Below the pieces are notes generated by a model that was not told the origin of the DNA, did no database searches, and saw only the letters and a list, made by a program, of their open reading frames with translations. Of a stretch of DNA of 5,746 nt, positions 1-5,321 are shown piece after piece. The DNA comes from CAZFAT01 sp964517075 (GTDB taxonomy: Bacteria > Acidobacteriota > Vicinamibacteria > Vicinamibacterales > SCN-69-37), in contig CAZFAT010000149.1 in the NCBI GenBank assembly GCA_964517075.1, positions 1 through 5,746 on the forward strand, in the 5' to 3' direction. The position numbers and the translations under genes were made by a program. Within the stretch, counting starts at the first letter, position 1; each line of letters opens with the position of its first letter.

Positions 1-2
1 GC

Positions 3-65
3 ACGGAAAAGGATGGCTTCCTTCTCCTCGATCGCGCGGCGCTCGAGACGGTCGCGGCGGAATAA
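3..65 (+). CDS. C-terminal tail of a probable Crp/Fnr-family transcription regulator (5' end outside window)
   Basis: Only the last 20 codons and the TAA stop are present. The frame reads TEKDGFLLLDRAALETVAAE. This resembles the end of Crp/Fnr regulators, where a short beta-hairpin wing after the helix-turn-helix (typically 'DGxIxILD') is followed by a 'RxALExxA' helix. The stop codon lies inside the first unit of the downstream 8-bp repeat tract. If the assignment is right, the protein would be a cytoplasmic DNA-binding sensor of oxygen, nitric oxide or a nucleotide, and it could act on the Crp/Fnr-type palindrome at 4131-4146. The match is short, so another winged-helix regulator is possible. 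Confidence 0.5.
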   Translation, partial: TEKDGFLLLDRAALETVAAE

Positions 66-99
66 CCCAATAACCCAATAACCCGATCAGCAATAACCC
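61..99. repeat. 8-bp tandem repeat AATAACCC (three contiguous copies plus one)
   Basis: AATAACCC occurs at 61-68, 69-76 and 77-84 without interruption, and again at 92-99 after a 7-base break. Degenerate units (AATAGCTC, 100-107) follow. Because 8 is not a multiple of 3, the three contiguous copies place TAA in all three forward frames (63, 71, 79), the first being the stop of the upstream gene. The tract is much more AT-rich than the genes around it. No function is known to me. Confidence 0.9.
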
Positions 100-141
100 A
101 ATAGCTCAATCGCCGATCGATAGGTCGATAGCAACCTCGCG

Positions 142-160
142 ATAGCCAATAGCCAATAGG
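142..160. repeat. 7-bp tandem repeat ATAGCCA running into the ribosome binding site
   Basis: ATAGCCA is repeated at 142-148 and 149-155. The next unit begins ATAGG at 156-160, so the third unit becomes the start of the AGGAGA Shine-Dalgarno. It continues the low-complexity character of the whole 61-160 spacer. Confidence 0.75.
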
Positions 161-163
161 AGA
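158..163 (+). promoter_or_regulatory. Shine-Dalgarno of the TonB-dependent receptor gene
   Basis: AGGAGA lies 7 bases before the ATG at 171, which is near-ideal spacing. This fixes the start, and the protein then begins directly with a signal peptide. No convincing -35/-10 pair was found in the repeat-rich spacer, so the promoter is unassigned. Confidence 0.8.
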
Positions 164-170
164 TAAGCAG

Positions 171-3100
171 ATGTACCGGCTCGTCCTCCTCCTCTCCTTC
201 GCTTTCGTCCTCGCCGCGCCTGCGCCTGCGTCTGCGCAGACCACGGCCACGCTCGTGGCAGTCGTGCAGGACGCGAGCTATGCCCGGCTGCCCGACGTCG
301 CGGTCACGCTGCGGCACGTGGCGACCGGCGCGGTGCGCAGCGCCCAGACCGGACCGGACGGCACGATTGCGGTGACGGGCCTACCGGTGGGGGAGTATGA
401 GCTGCGGGCCACGCGCACGGGCTTCCGGCCGCTCGTCCGCTCGGGCCTGGTGCTGACTGTCGGCGAGAACGCCTCGCTGGTGCTGACGCTGCAGGTCGGC
501 GCCGTCGAGGAGGTCACCGTGTCGGGCGCGGCGCCGCCGGTCAACACGCGGACCGGTGAACTGAGCTTTCTTGTCGATCAGCAGACCATCGAGCAGATTC
601 CCATCAACGGCCGCAACTACACCGACCTGATGTCGCTGCAGCCGGGTGTCACCCCGTTTCCGAACCGCGACAACGGATCCGTCGTGGCGCACGGGCTGGC
701 GATGAGCGTGAACGGCCAGGATCCGCGCGCGAACGTGTACCTGCTGGACGGCACGCTGACGAACGACTTCACGAACAGCCCGGCCGGCAGCGCGGCGGGA
801 ACGGCGCTGGGCATGGAGACCATTCGTGAGTTCCGGGTGGAGTCCAACGCCTACAGCGCGGAGTTCGGCCGCAACATCGGGGGCCAGATCAACGTCATCA
901 CGAAATCGGGCACGAACCAGCCGGCCGGCAGCCTTTTCGAGTACCTCCGGAACGACGTCCTGGACGCGCCCAACTTCTTCGATGTCGACGAGAAGCCGGA
1001 GTTCACGCGCCATCAGTTTGGCGGCACAATCGGGGGGCCGATTCGCGCGAACCGGCTGTTCTATTTCGTGGGGTATGAGGCGCTGCACGAGGACCTCGGC
1101 CGCACGATCGTCACGACGGTGCCCGACGACAACGCGCGTCAGGGGATTCTGCCGTCCGGCCCCATCGCCATTCATCCCGACGTGCTGCCGTATCTCCTGG
1201 AGTTTCCGCAGGCGAACGGCCCGAATCAGGGCGGCGGCCTGGCCCGCTACACCTTTCCGTTCGCCCAGGAGCTGGGGCAGCACTTCGTGCAGGGCCGTGT
1301 GGATTATGTGTTTCCGGGCGGCGCGCAGTTCTTCACCCGCTACACCCTCGACGACACGGAGCAGCGGCTGCCAACGGACTACCCGCAGTTTCCCCGCGCG
1401 TTCGTCTCGCGCAACCAGTTCCTGACGACCGAGTTCCGGCAGGTGCTGTCGACGCGCACCCTGCACACCCTGCGGTTCGGCTACAGCCGCACGCGCATCG
1501 GCCAGTCGGTGGAAGCGAACACGTCGGAGCCGTTGGCGCCGTTCGTGCCGGGCCGGCCGATGCTCGGCGCCATCGACATTGGCGGCCTGCCGCGCTTCGG
1601 CCCGCAGCTCTCGGCCGACGTGCAGCTCGATCAGGATGTTTACGGCGTCCAGTACGACGCGACGCACTCCCGCGGCCGTCACCTCGTGCGGGCCGGCGTC
1701 CTGATGGATCACTATCGCGATCGCGAGTTCAACCCAACGTTCAGCCTCGGGGTGTTCCGATTCGCCAGCCTGACCGCGTTCCTGCAGAACACGCCGGCGT
1801 TGTTCATCGGCCTCACGCCGGAGGGCGATATCAATCGCGCGTGGAACTGGACGCTGTTTGGCGCCTACGTGCAGGACGATGTCCAGATCCGGCCCGACGT
1901 GACGCTGAACGCAGGTCTGCGCGTCGAGGGCGCGACCGTGCCGCGCGATCCGCGCGACATCAACATGCCGGACCTGCTCGGCCAGCCCATCGAAGGACCG
2001 CTCTTCCAGAATCCTGGCCTCGCCTGGTCGCCGCGGTTGGGGGCGGCGTGGAACGTGCGCGCCGACGGCCGGACGTCCATCCGCGGCGGCTACGGTCTCT
2101 ACTACAAGACGAACACCCAGCAGGATCTCATTGTCACCGTCACCAATCCGCCCGCGACGCCGCGGGTCGTGATCGCGGGGCCGACCTTTCCCGTCCCCCC
2201 CTTCGAGCGGGGCAGTCAGATCTCCGTCCGGCCCATTCAGTTCGACATCGAGTGGCCGCGCGTGCACATGTGGAACGCGAACCTCCAGCAGGAGCTCTGG
2301 CCCGGGTGGACGATGACGCTCGGCTATGCCGGGGCGCGGGGACGCCATCTCTGGCGCAACGCCGACGTGAACGTGCCGGTGCCGACGACACTCGACGACG
2401 GCACGGTGTTCTATCCGGGCGCCCCGATCCGGCCCAACGCGGCGTTCTCCGCCATCGAGTTGAAGTCGAGCGATGGTGACTCCTGGTATCGCGCGCTCAT
2501 CGTGGACCTCCGCCGCCGGTGGCGAGGCGGCCTGCAGGCCCAGGCGTCCTACACCTGGTCGACGGCCGAGGACACCACGCAGAACGCGACGTTCTTTTCG
2601 GACTCGACGACGTCACTCGTGTCCGCGCTGCCGGAGTTCATTCCGGACTACAACAAGGGGCCGGCGGACTTCCACGCGGAGCACAACCTGGTGGTCAGCG
2701 TCATCTGGGAGATCCCGCGCCGCGCCGGGCTCACCGGAGTGGCGGACGCGCTGGTGAACGGCTGGCAGATTGCCGGCATTGCCCGCGTGCGAAGCGGCAA
2801 TCCGCTGACGGTGTTCCTCCAGACCAACCGGTCGCGATCCGGATGGTCGCCGTCGCTCGGGCCTGGCACCGGTCCCGATCGGCCGAGCTGGGCGCCGGGC
2901 CGTGGGCCGGACGATGTCGTCACCGGCGATCCCAACCAGTGGCTGGATCCCACCGCGTTCGTGCTGCCGCCGAGGGGGACCTTCGGGGACGTGGGACGCA
3001 ACGAGATCACCGGGCCCGGCGTGGGCACGCTGGATCTGGCGTTCACGCGGCGTATTCCGTGGACGCAGTTGAGCCCCAGCGGACGGCTGGAGCTGCGCCT

Positions 3101-3263
3101 CGAGGTGTTCAACGCCCTGAACCGGGTCAATCTCGGGTCACCCTCGCTGGTGGTCTTCAGCGGCACCGCTGACACCGAAGCGCCGCTCGCCACGTTCGGC
3201 CAGATTCGGACCACCGCGACGTCAGCGCGGCAGATTCAGTTGGGGGCTAGGATCATGTTCTGA
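171..3263 (+). CDS. TonB-dependent outer-membrane receptor, Oar-like, with N-terminal carboxypeptidase-regulatory-like domain
   Basis: This intact 1030-residue protein is probably an outer-membrane gated channel powered by TonB-ExbBD. A Sec signal peptide (residues 1-22, hydrophobic core LVLLLSFAFVLAA, cleavage after ASA) precedes a carboxypeptidase-regulatory-like Ig-type domain at about 24-108 (GPDGTIAVTGLPVGEYEL is its typical strand-turn). A TonB-box-like VEEVTVSG sits at 112-119. The plug spans about 120-250, with INGRNY (145-150), VYLLDG (189-194) and GGQINVITKSGTN (237-249). The rest is barrel, with FEYLRND and FGGTIGGP motifs characteristic of Oar-like receptors, a late LEVFNALN motif, and a terminal Phe (IQLGARIMF) that fits BAM recognition. 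The length is normal for the family. The substrate cannot be read from sequence; oligosaccharide, peptide or protein ligands are all possible. It stands alone on its strand, with no SusD-like partner in the window, and converges on the RIC gene. Confidence 0.95.
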   Translation: MYRLVLLLSFAFVLAAPAPASAQTTATLVAVVQDASYARLPDVAVTLRHVATGAVRSAQTGPDGTIAVTGLPVGEYELRATRTGFRPLVRSGLVLTVGENASLVLTLQVGAVEEVTVSGAAPPVNTRTGELSFLVDQQTIEQIPINGRNYTDLMSLQPGVTPFPNRDNGSVVAHGLAMSVNGQDPRANVYLLDGTLTNDFTNSPAGSAAGTALGMETIREFRVESNAYSAEFGRNIGGQINVITKSGTNQPAGSLFEYLRNDVLDAPNFFDVDEKPEFTRHQFGGTIGGPIRANRLFYFVGYEALHEDLGRTIVTTVPDDNARQGILPSGPIAIHPDVLPYLLEFPQANGPNQGGGLARYTFPFAQELGQHFVQGRVDYVFPGGAQFFTRYTLDDTEQRLPTDYPQFPRAFVSRNQFLTTEFRQVLSTRTLHTLRFGYSRTRIGQSVEANTSEPLAPFVPGRPMLGAIDIGGLPRFGPQLSADVQLDQDVYGVQYDATHSRGRHLVRAGVLMDHYRDREFNPTFSLGVFRFASLTAFLQNTPALFIGLTPEGDINRAWNWTLFGAYVQDDVQIRPDVTLNAGLRVEGATVPRDPRDINMPDLLGQPIEGPLFQNPGLAWSPRLGAAWNVRADGRTSIRGGYGLYYKTNTQQDLIVTVTNPPATPRVVIAGPTFPVPPFERGSQISVRPIQFDIEWPRVHMWNANLQQELWPGWTMTLGYAGARGRHLWRNADVNVPVPTTLDDGTVFYPGAPIRPNAAFSAIELKSSDGDSWYRALIVDLRRRWRGGLQAQASYTWSTAEDTTQNATFFSDSTTSLVSALPEFIPDYNKGPADFHAEHNLVVSVIWEIPRRAGLTGVADALVNGWQIAGIARVRSGNPLTVFLQTNRSRSGWSPSLGPGTGPDRPSWAPGRGPDDVVTGDPNQWLDPTAFVLPPRGTFGDVGRNEITGPGVGTLDLAFTRRIPWTQLSPSGRLELRLEVFNALNRVNLGSPSLVVFSGTADTEAPLATFGQIRTTATSARQIQLGARIMF

Positions 3264-3270
3264 CGATGCA

Positions 3271-3320
3271 TTGATGATCGGATGATCGGATCGTTGATGA
3301 TTGAATGACGATTGATGATT
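3271..3320. repeat. TTGATGAT / GATGATCG short repeat tract between convergent genes
   Basis: GATGATCG is tandemly repeated at 3273-3280 and 3281-3288. TTGATGAT recurs at 3271, 3294 and 3312. The tract fills most of the 86 bases between the receptor stop and the RIC stop, is AT-richer than its surroundings, and holds TGA in all three forward frames. It resembles the 61-99 tract in unit length (8 bp) but not in sequence. No U-rich intrinsic terminator is visible in it. Confidence 0.75.
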
Positions 3321-3349
3321 TGGAGCGCATCTCCATGGCATCGCGGACG

Positions 3350-4072
3350 TCAGGTAAGCGTGCGCTCGAGCTCGAGGGCCCGCGGAAACAGCACGTGATC
3401 CTCGAGATGCACGTGCCGGCCGAAGTCGGCATTGAAGCCGGCCAGCTCGGCGAAGCAGAGGTGATACGTCCGGCAGCCGTCAGCCGGGGGTTGGTAGCCG
3501 CCTGTCAGCGCGCTGAGGCGCTCGATCAGATCGCACACGGCGCGATGATCCTGGTTCATCACCCGGACCGGATTGAGCAACGTTCCGAACGGGCTGCGAG
3601 GAAGGGGCTGCCCGGCCCGGGCGGCGACGGCCAGATCGGTGATGAAGGAGAACAGGATGTGTTCCTCCTTGGCCATGTGCGCCAGGAGATCGGCCCCGAG
3701 CCTGAGAAAGGTGGCGCGGATCTCCGTCAACTCGGGATGCCGCCCCCCATGGCGCGACACGAGCGTGTCGAGCCATGCCGTGATCAGCGGGATCTGGGCA
3801 CGGACGTAGGCGTGATGGTGCTCGACGATGTGAGCGACCAGGGCCTCGAGACCGGCGTCCTGCGGGGCAGCGGCGGCCGCGGGGGTGCCGGCCATTTCGA
3901 GGGCGGCCACGACATCGTCGATCGGCACGCCCGCGCGGCGGGCCGCGTCGCTCACGGTGTCATCGCCGTGGCAGCAATAGTCCAAGCCGTAGCGATCGAG
4001 CACGATCGCGGCTCGGGCGTTCGCTGACACGACGTCGGCGAGGAGCTGATCGGCAAGGCCGAGATGCGTCAT
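3350..4072 (-). CDS. ric: Iron-sulfur cluster repair di-iron protein (RIC; YtfE/ScdA/DnrN family)
   Basis: This intact 240-residue cytoplasmic protein has the two-domain RIC layout. The N-terminal ScdA_N (DUF542) domain, about residues 5-62, carries the diagnostic DYCCHG at 31-36 with the paired Cys 33-34. A hemerythrin-like four-helix domain follows (about 75-235). Candidate di-iron ligands are the His cluster HIVEHHH (81-87), H112 (RHPEL), H132 and E136 (HMAKEE), H176 (NQDH), and H222 with E224 (HVHLEDHVLFPRA). Family members protect or repair Fe-S clusters damaged by nitric oxide and oxidants and may deliver iron. Length and motifs are typical, with no missing ligand apparent. The ATG is chosen because it precedes the normal 'LADVVSANARAA' opening of the domain; the Shine-Dalgarno is weak. 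A Crp/Fnr-type promoter lies just upstream, so regulation by oxygen limitation or NO is likely. The gene appears monocistronic and converges on the receptor gene. Confidence 0.95.
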   Translation of the reverse strand: MTHLGLADQLLADVVSANARAAIVLDRYGLDYCCHGDDTVSDAARRAGVPIDDVVAALEMAGTPAAAAAPQDAGLEALVAHIVEHHHAYVRAQIPLITAWLDTLVSRHGGRHPELTEIRATFLRLGADLLAHMAKEEHILFSFITDLAVAARAGQPLPRSPFGTLLNPVRVMNQDHRAVCDLIERLSALTGGYQPPADGCRTYHLCFAELAGFNADFGRHVHLEDHVLFPRALELERTLT

Positions 4073-4103
4073 GTCAGGTTCCGGTGTCGACGGTGCACCT
4101 CGG

Positions 4104-4109
4104 AGGGTA
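4104..4109 (-). promoter_or_regulatory. -10-like element of the RIC gene promoter
   Basis: On the minus strand 4109-4104 reads TACCCT, keeping the important T(-12), A(-11) and T(-7) of TATAAT but only 3 of 6 bases overall. It implies a start near 4097 and a leader of about 24 bases before the ATG at 4072. The weak hexamer gains support because it puts the 4131-4146 palindrome exactly at -41.5, the class II activator position. A weak -10 is usual at activator-dependent promoters. Confidence 0.5.
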
Positions 4110-4130
4110 CGTGGCGCTCACGCCGCCACC

Positions 4131-4146
4131 TATGACGCTCGTCATA
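4131..4146 (-). promoter_or_regulatory. Crp/Fnr-type operator upstream of the RIC gene
   Basis: TATGACG-CT-CGTCATA is a perfect 7-bp inverted repeat with a 2-bp centre. Viewed as half-sites it contains TGAC-N4-GTCA, the spacing and form of Fnr/Dnr/HcpR-class sites (TTGAT-N4-ATCAA and relatives). Its near edge is 58 bases from the RIC start codon, and its centre is at -41.5 relative to the start site implied by the -10-like element at 4104-4109. The regulator's identity is not shown by the sequence. Confidence 0.65.
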
Positions 4147-4160
4147 AGGCTGAGGCGGCC

Positions 4161-4183
4161 GCGCGTCTGGGTTTGCGACGCGC
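4161..4183 (-). terminator. GC-rich hairpin just after the M16 remnant stop (possible terminator)
   Basis: A 7-bp perfect stem (4161-4167 with 4177-4183, GCGCGTC/GACGCGC) and a 9-base loop begin 4 bases beyond the M16 remnant's stop codon on the minus strand. There is no U-tract after it, so it is at best a U-less hairpin. It would isolate the RIC promoter from upstream read-through. Confidence 0.35.
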
Positions 4184-4187
4184 CCGG

Positions 4188-4352
4188 CTACGGCTGCGTT
4201 CCGCCCTTCACCTTGGCGAAATCGCCGGCTTTCACAACCGATAGCTTTGCCGGGTCGATGTGCTTGCGCATGGCCGCCAGCACCTCAGCCACGGTGAGGC
4301 GTGCAATCCGTTCATCGAGGGCGCGATCCCAGTCGAGCGTGCGTCCCTGAAA
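4188..4352 (-). pseudogene. C-terminal remnant of an M16 (insulinase/pitrilysin-like) zinc peptidase
   Basis: The minus strand encodes 54 residues and a TAG stop, starting FQGRTLDWDRALDERI and containing LTVAEVLAAMRK, then HIDPAKLSVVKAGDFAK. This closely fits the extreme C-terminus of bacterial M16 peptidases, where 'GRT' plus an acidic helix leads into 'IAxLT..xV..A.RK.IDPAKL.IVKAGDF'. The rest of the protein (normally over 400 residues, with the HxxEH zinc motif) is absent. Upstream of about 4352 the same frame stays open but no longer looks like M16, and there is no plausible start. The fragment therefore has no catalytic residues and is a decayed gene end left by deletion or insertion. 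Its native stop seems preserved and is followed by a hairpin. Confidence 0.75.
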
Positions 4353-4389
4353 CCGTGCCCGGCAGGGCCGACAGGCGCCAGGCCGTATC
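4345..4389 (-). pseudogene. Short HigA-like antitoxin fragment (left part), next to the left direct repeat
   Basis: Minus-strand codons from 4389 down read DTAWRLS (inside the 21-bp repeat), then ALPGTVSG. This resembles the HigA stretch 'TADTALRLArylGTS', but for only 15 codons. Before the repeat the frame has no HigA character. It is in a different frame from the M16 remnant, which begins at about 4352, so the two fragments are fused or overlap here. It is read together with the fragment at 5322-5399 as two ends of one interrupted gene. Support is modest because of its length. Confidence 0.35.
4369..4389 (+). repeat. Left copy of a 21-bp imperfect direct repeat flanking vapBC
   Basis: It matches 5322-5342 at 20 of 21 bases in the same orientation; the only difference is G at 4381 against C at 5334. 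The identity stops sharply on both sides. On the minus strand both copies encode DTAWRLS. The two copies enclose 932 bp carrying the whole vapBC module with its promoter. Confidence 0.8.
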
Positions 4390-4394
4390 CAGAA

Positions 4395-4423
4395 TTGACG
4401 CGTCGTCGGTGGAGTGGGATAAT
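4395..4423 (+). promoter_or_regulatory. vapBC promoter, near-consensus sigma-70, predicted leaderless
   Basis: TTGACG (4395-4400, 5/6 to TTGACA) is separated by exactly 17 bp from GATAAT (4418-4423, 5/6 to TATAAT). Counting 7 bases from the end of the -10 puts +1 at 4430, the A of the vapB ATG. No Shine-Dalgarno lies before that ATG, consistent with a leaderless message. Confidence 0.7.
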
Positions 4424-4428
4424 CCCAC
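4414..4428 (+). promoter_or_regulatory. Perfect palindrome over the vapBC -10: probable autoregulatory operator
   Basis: GTGGGAT-A-ATCCCAC is a perfect 7+1+7 inverted repeat that contains the -10 hexamer and ends one base before the vapB ATG. AbrB-like antitoxins bind palindromes in their own promoters, alone or with toxin, so this position would block RNA polymerase directly. Binding is inferred, not shown. Confidence 0.65.
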
Positions 4429-4429
4429 C

Positions 4430-4657
4430 ATGATTGTGACCCTCGATGCCAAACGTCGGCTGACGGTGCCGACGACCCTCGCGCCGACCTCGCCCGGGGA
4501 TTACTTCGACGCGCGCTTTGACGCCGAGGAAGATACGCTCGTGTTCCGACGACTCGCAGGCAAGGAAGACTGGCTGGCCGTGCTCAAGGCCTGTCCCGTC
4601 AGCCCGGACGACGTCCCCGCGCGCCGCCGTGAGCCGGCGCGCCGCCGCAAGCTGTGA
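4430..4657 (+). CDS. vapB: AbrB/MazE-like antitoxin of a VapBC-type module
   Basis: This 75-residue antitoxin has an N-terminal swapped-hairpin AbrB-like DNA-binding domain at about 1-42 (VTLDAKRRLTVPTTL, then GDYFDARFDAEEDTLVFRRL) and a C-terminal toxin-binding tail. The tail carries W48 (KEDWLAVLKACPV) and a very basic end (ARRREPARRRKL), the type of segment that wraps the PIN toxin. The frame is open upstream to 4301, but ATG 4430 is chosen because the AbrB fold starts there, the palindromic operator abuts it, and the predicted transcript begins on this A. It overlaps the toxin gene by 4 bases (GTGA), so translation is probably coupled and the pair is one operon. Expected roles are to neutralise the toxin and repress the operon. 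The sequence appears intact. Confidence 0.88.
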   Translation: MIVTLDAKRRLTVPTTLAPTSPGDYFDARFDAEEDTLVFRRLAGKEDWLAVLKACPVSPDDVPARRREPARRRKL

Positions 4658-5076
4658 GCTGGCTGCTCGACACCGACGTCATCTGCCAGCCGGCCAAACG
4701 GCGCGGCGACGCGCGGGTCATTGCGTGGCTCCAGGAAGAGCAGGCACGCTGCTACACGAGCGCGATCGTGATCGCCCAATTGGCCTACTGGGTGCGCACG
4801 AAGGACGGGCGACAGCGTCAGATGCTGCAGCGCTGGTTGACGCGCCTGGTCGACGCCCTGCACGGACGCATTCACGGGTTCAACGTGTCGGTCGCCCATG
4901 TGTGGGCTGAGCAGGAGCGACTCCTCGACAAGGCCGGTCAGCGCATGCCAGTCGAAGACAGTTACATTGCCGCGACGGCCCGACGGCATGGGCTCACCAT
5001 CGCCACCGGCAACGACCGGGACTTCAGACGTCCCGGACTGAAGGTCTTCAATCCGTTCACCGAGCTCGAGGATTGA
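4654..5076 (+). CDS. vapC: PIN-domain toxin (VapC-type ribonuclease)
   Basis: This 140-residue single PIN domain starts at GTG 4654 within the antitoxin stop (4-base overlap). PIN toxins are Mg2+-dependent ribonucleases that cut tRNA or rRNA when freed from antitoxin. Visible acidic positions are D6 in SWLLDTDV, D102 in MPVEDSYIAATA, and D121/D123 in TGNDRDF. The usual second acidic position, the Glu of the 'xELxxG' motif, is Gln here (Q42, codon CAA at 4777-4779, in AQLAYW). This could mean weakened activity, or a subfamily that uses another residue. Length and the closing 'LKVFNPF' strand are normal, with no frameshift. The start is inferred from the overlap and the D6 context; the in-frame alternative would lose the first catalytic Asp. 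Confidence 0.9.
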   Translation: MSWLLDTDVICQPAKRRGDARVIAWLQEEQARCYTSAIVIAQLAYWVRTKDGRQRQMLQRWLTRLVDALHGRIHGFNVSVAHVWAEQERLLDKAGQRMPVEDSYIAATARRHGLTIATGNDRDFRRPGLKVFNPFTELED

Positions 5077-5321
5077 AGGCAGCCCGATCTCAGCCCCGAT
5101 GACACCGTTCACGCGGCAGTGGGCCGCGCGGATGGAATCCGTTACAACTGCTCCGACACTCCGCGTCTTGATCGAACCTTGACGGCGCCGCGCGCGCGTC
5201 TCGAGCGTTGGCCTCCCGGCGTCGATGGCCGCCGCCTCGCGATCGCCGGGCAGTCGTGAATCCGCGGACTGCGTTCGGTACTCGGAAGAGGCCGGTGATC
5301 GTCGATCGACGGACATTCGCG
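5077..5321. other. Non-coding stretch after vapC, inside the flanking repeats
   Basis: I see no recognisable gene on either strand. Open frames here are short and of arbitrary composition. A 6-bp hairpin (5112-5117 with 5123-5128, loop AGTGG) lies about 35 bases after the toxin stop but lacks a U-tract. The 3' part may be the right end of a mobile or inserted segment. Just inside the right repeat, the minus strand shows a loose match to the left insert end (GAAT..G.C..CGTCG). Confidence 0.5.

Noticed and set aside
381..2348. 655-residue open frame on the minus strand opposite the receptor gene
   Set aside because: It is rich in Arg, His and Val with no recognisable domain. It arises from high GC third positions of the real receptor gene in the opposite frame.
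3321..3335. TGGAG-CGCAT-CTCCA hairpin between the convergent genes as a terminator
   Set aside because: It has only 5 bp of stem, and no U-tract on either strand.
3305..4027. 240-residue plus-strand open frame opposite the RIC gene
   Set aside because: The minus-strand RIC protein carries DYCCHG and the hemerythrin ligands. The plus frame is its shadow.
4084..4350. 88-residue plus-strand open frame over the RIC promoter and M16 remnant
   Set aside because: It has no homology that I recognise and lies opposite the clearly M16-like minus frame and the regulatory palindrome.
4301..4429. 43-residue N-terminal extension of the antitoxin from an upstream ATG
   Set aside because: The extension crosses the 21-bp repeat, promoter and palindromic operator, and adds no domain. 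ATG 4430 fits the AbrB fold.
5112..5128. Hairpin CGCGGC-AGTGG-GCCGCG as vapBC terminator
   Set aside because: Six-bp stems are common by chance at this GC content, and no T-run follows.
5142..5152. GTTACAAC as an integron attC core
   Set aside because: No paired R'/R'' boxes or imperfect long palindrome are nearby, and the 21-bp repeats do not resemble attC.
5221..5280. EAAAID-type reading on the minus strand as a HigA C-terminus
   Set aside because: It is in a different frame from the HigA signature and lies on the inner side of the repeat, where the insertion model predicts foreign sequence. The similarity is only a few residues.
4390..5321. Terminal inverted repeats just inside the direct repeats (GAATTGACGCGTCG against GAATGTCCGTCG)
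   Set aside because: The match needs two gaps and a mismatch over about 14 bases, and the offsets from the repeats differ (2 and 3), so it is not strong enough to call a transposon end.
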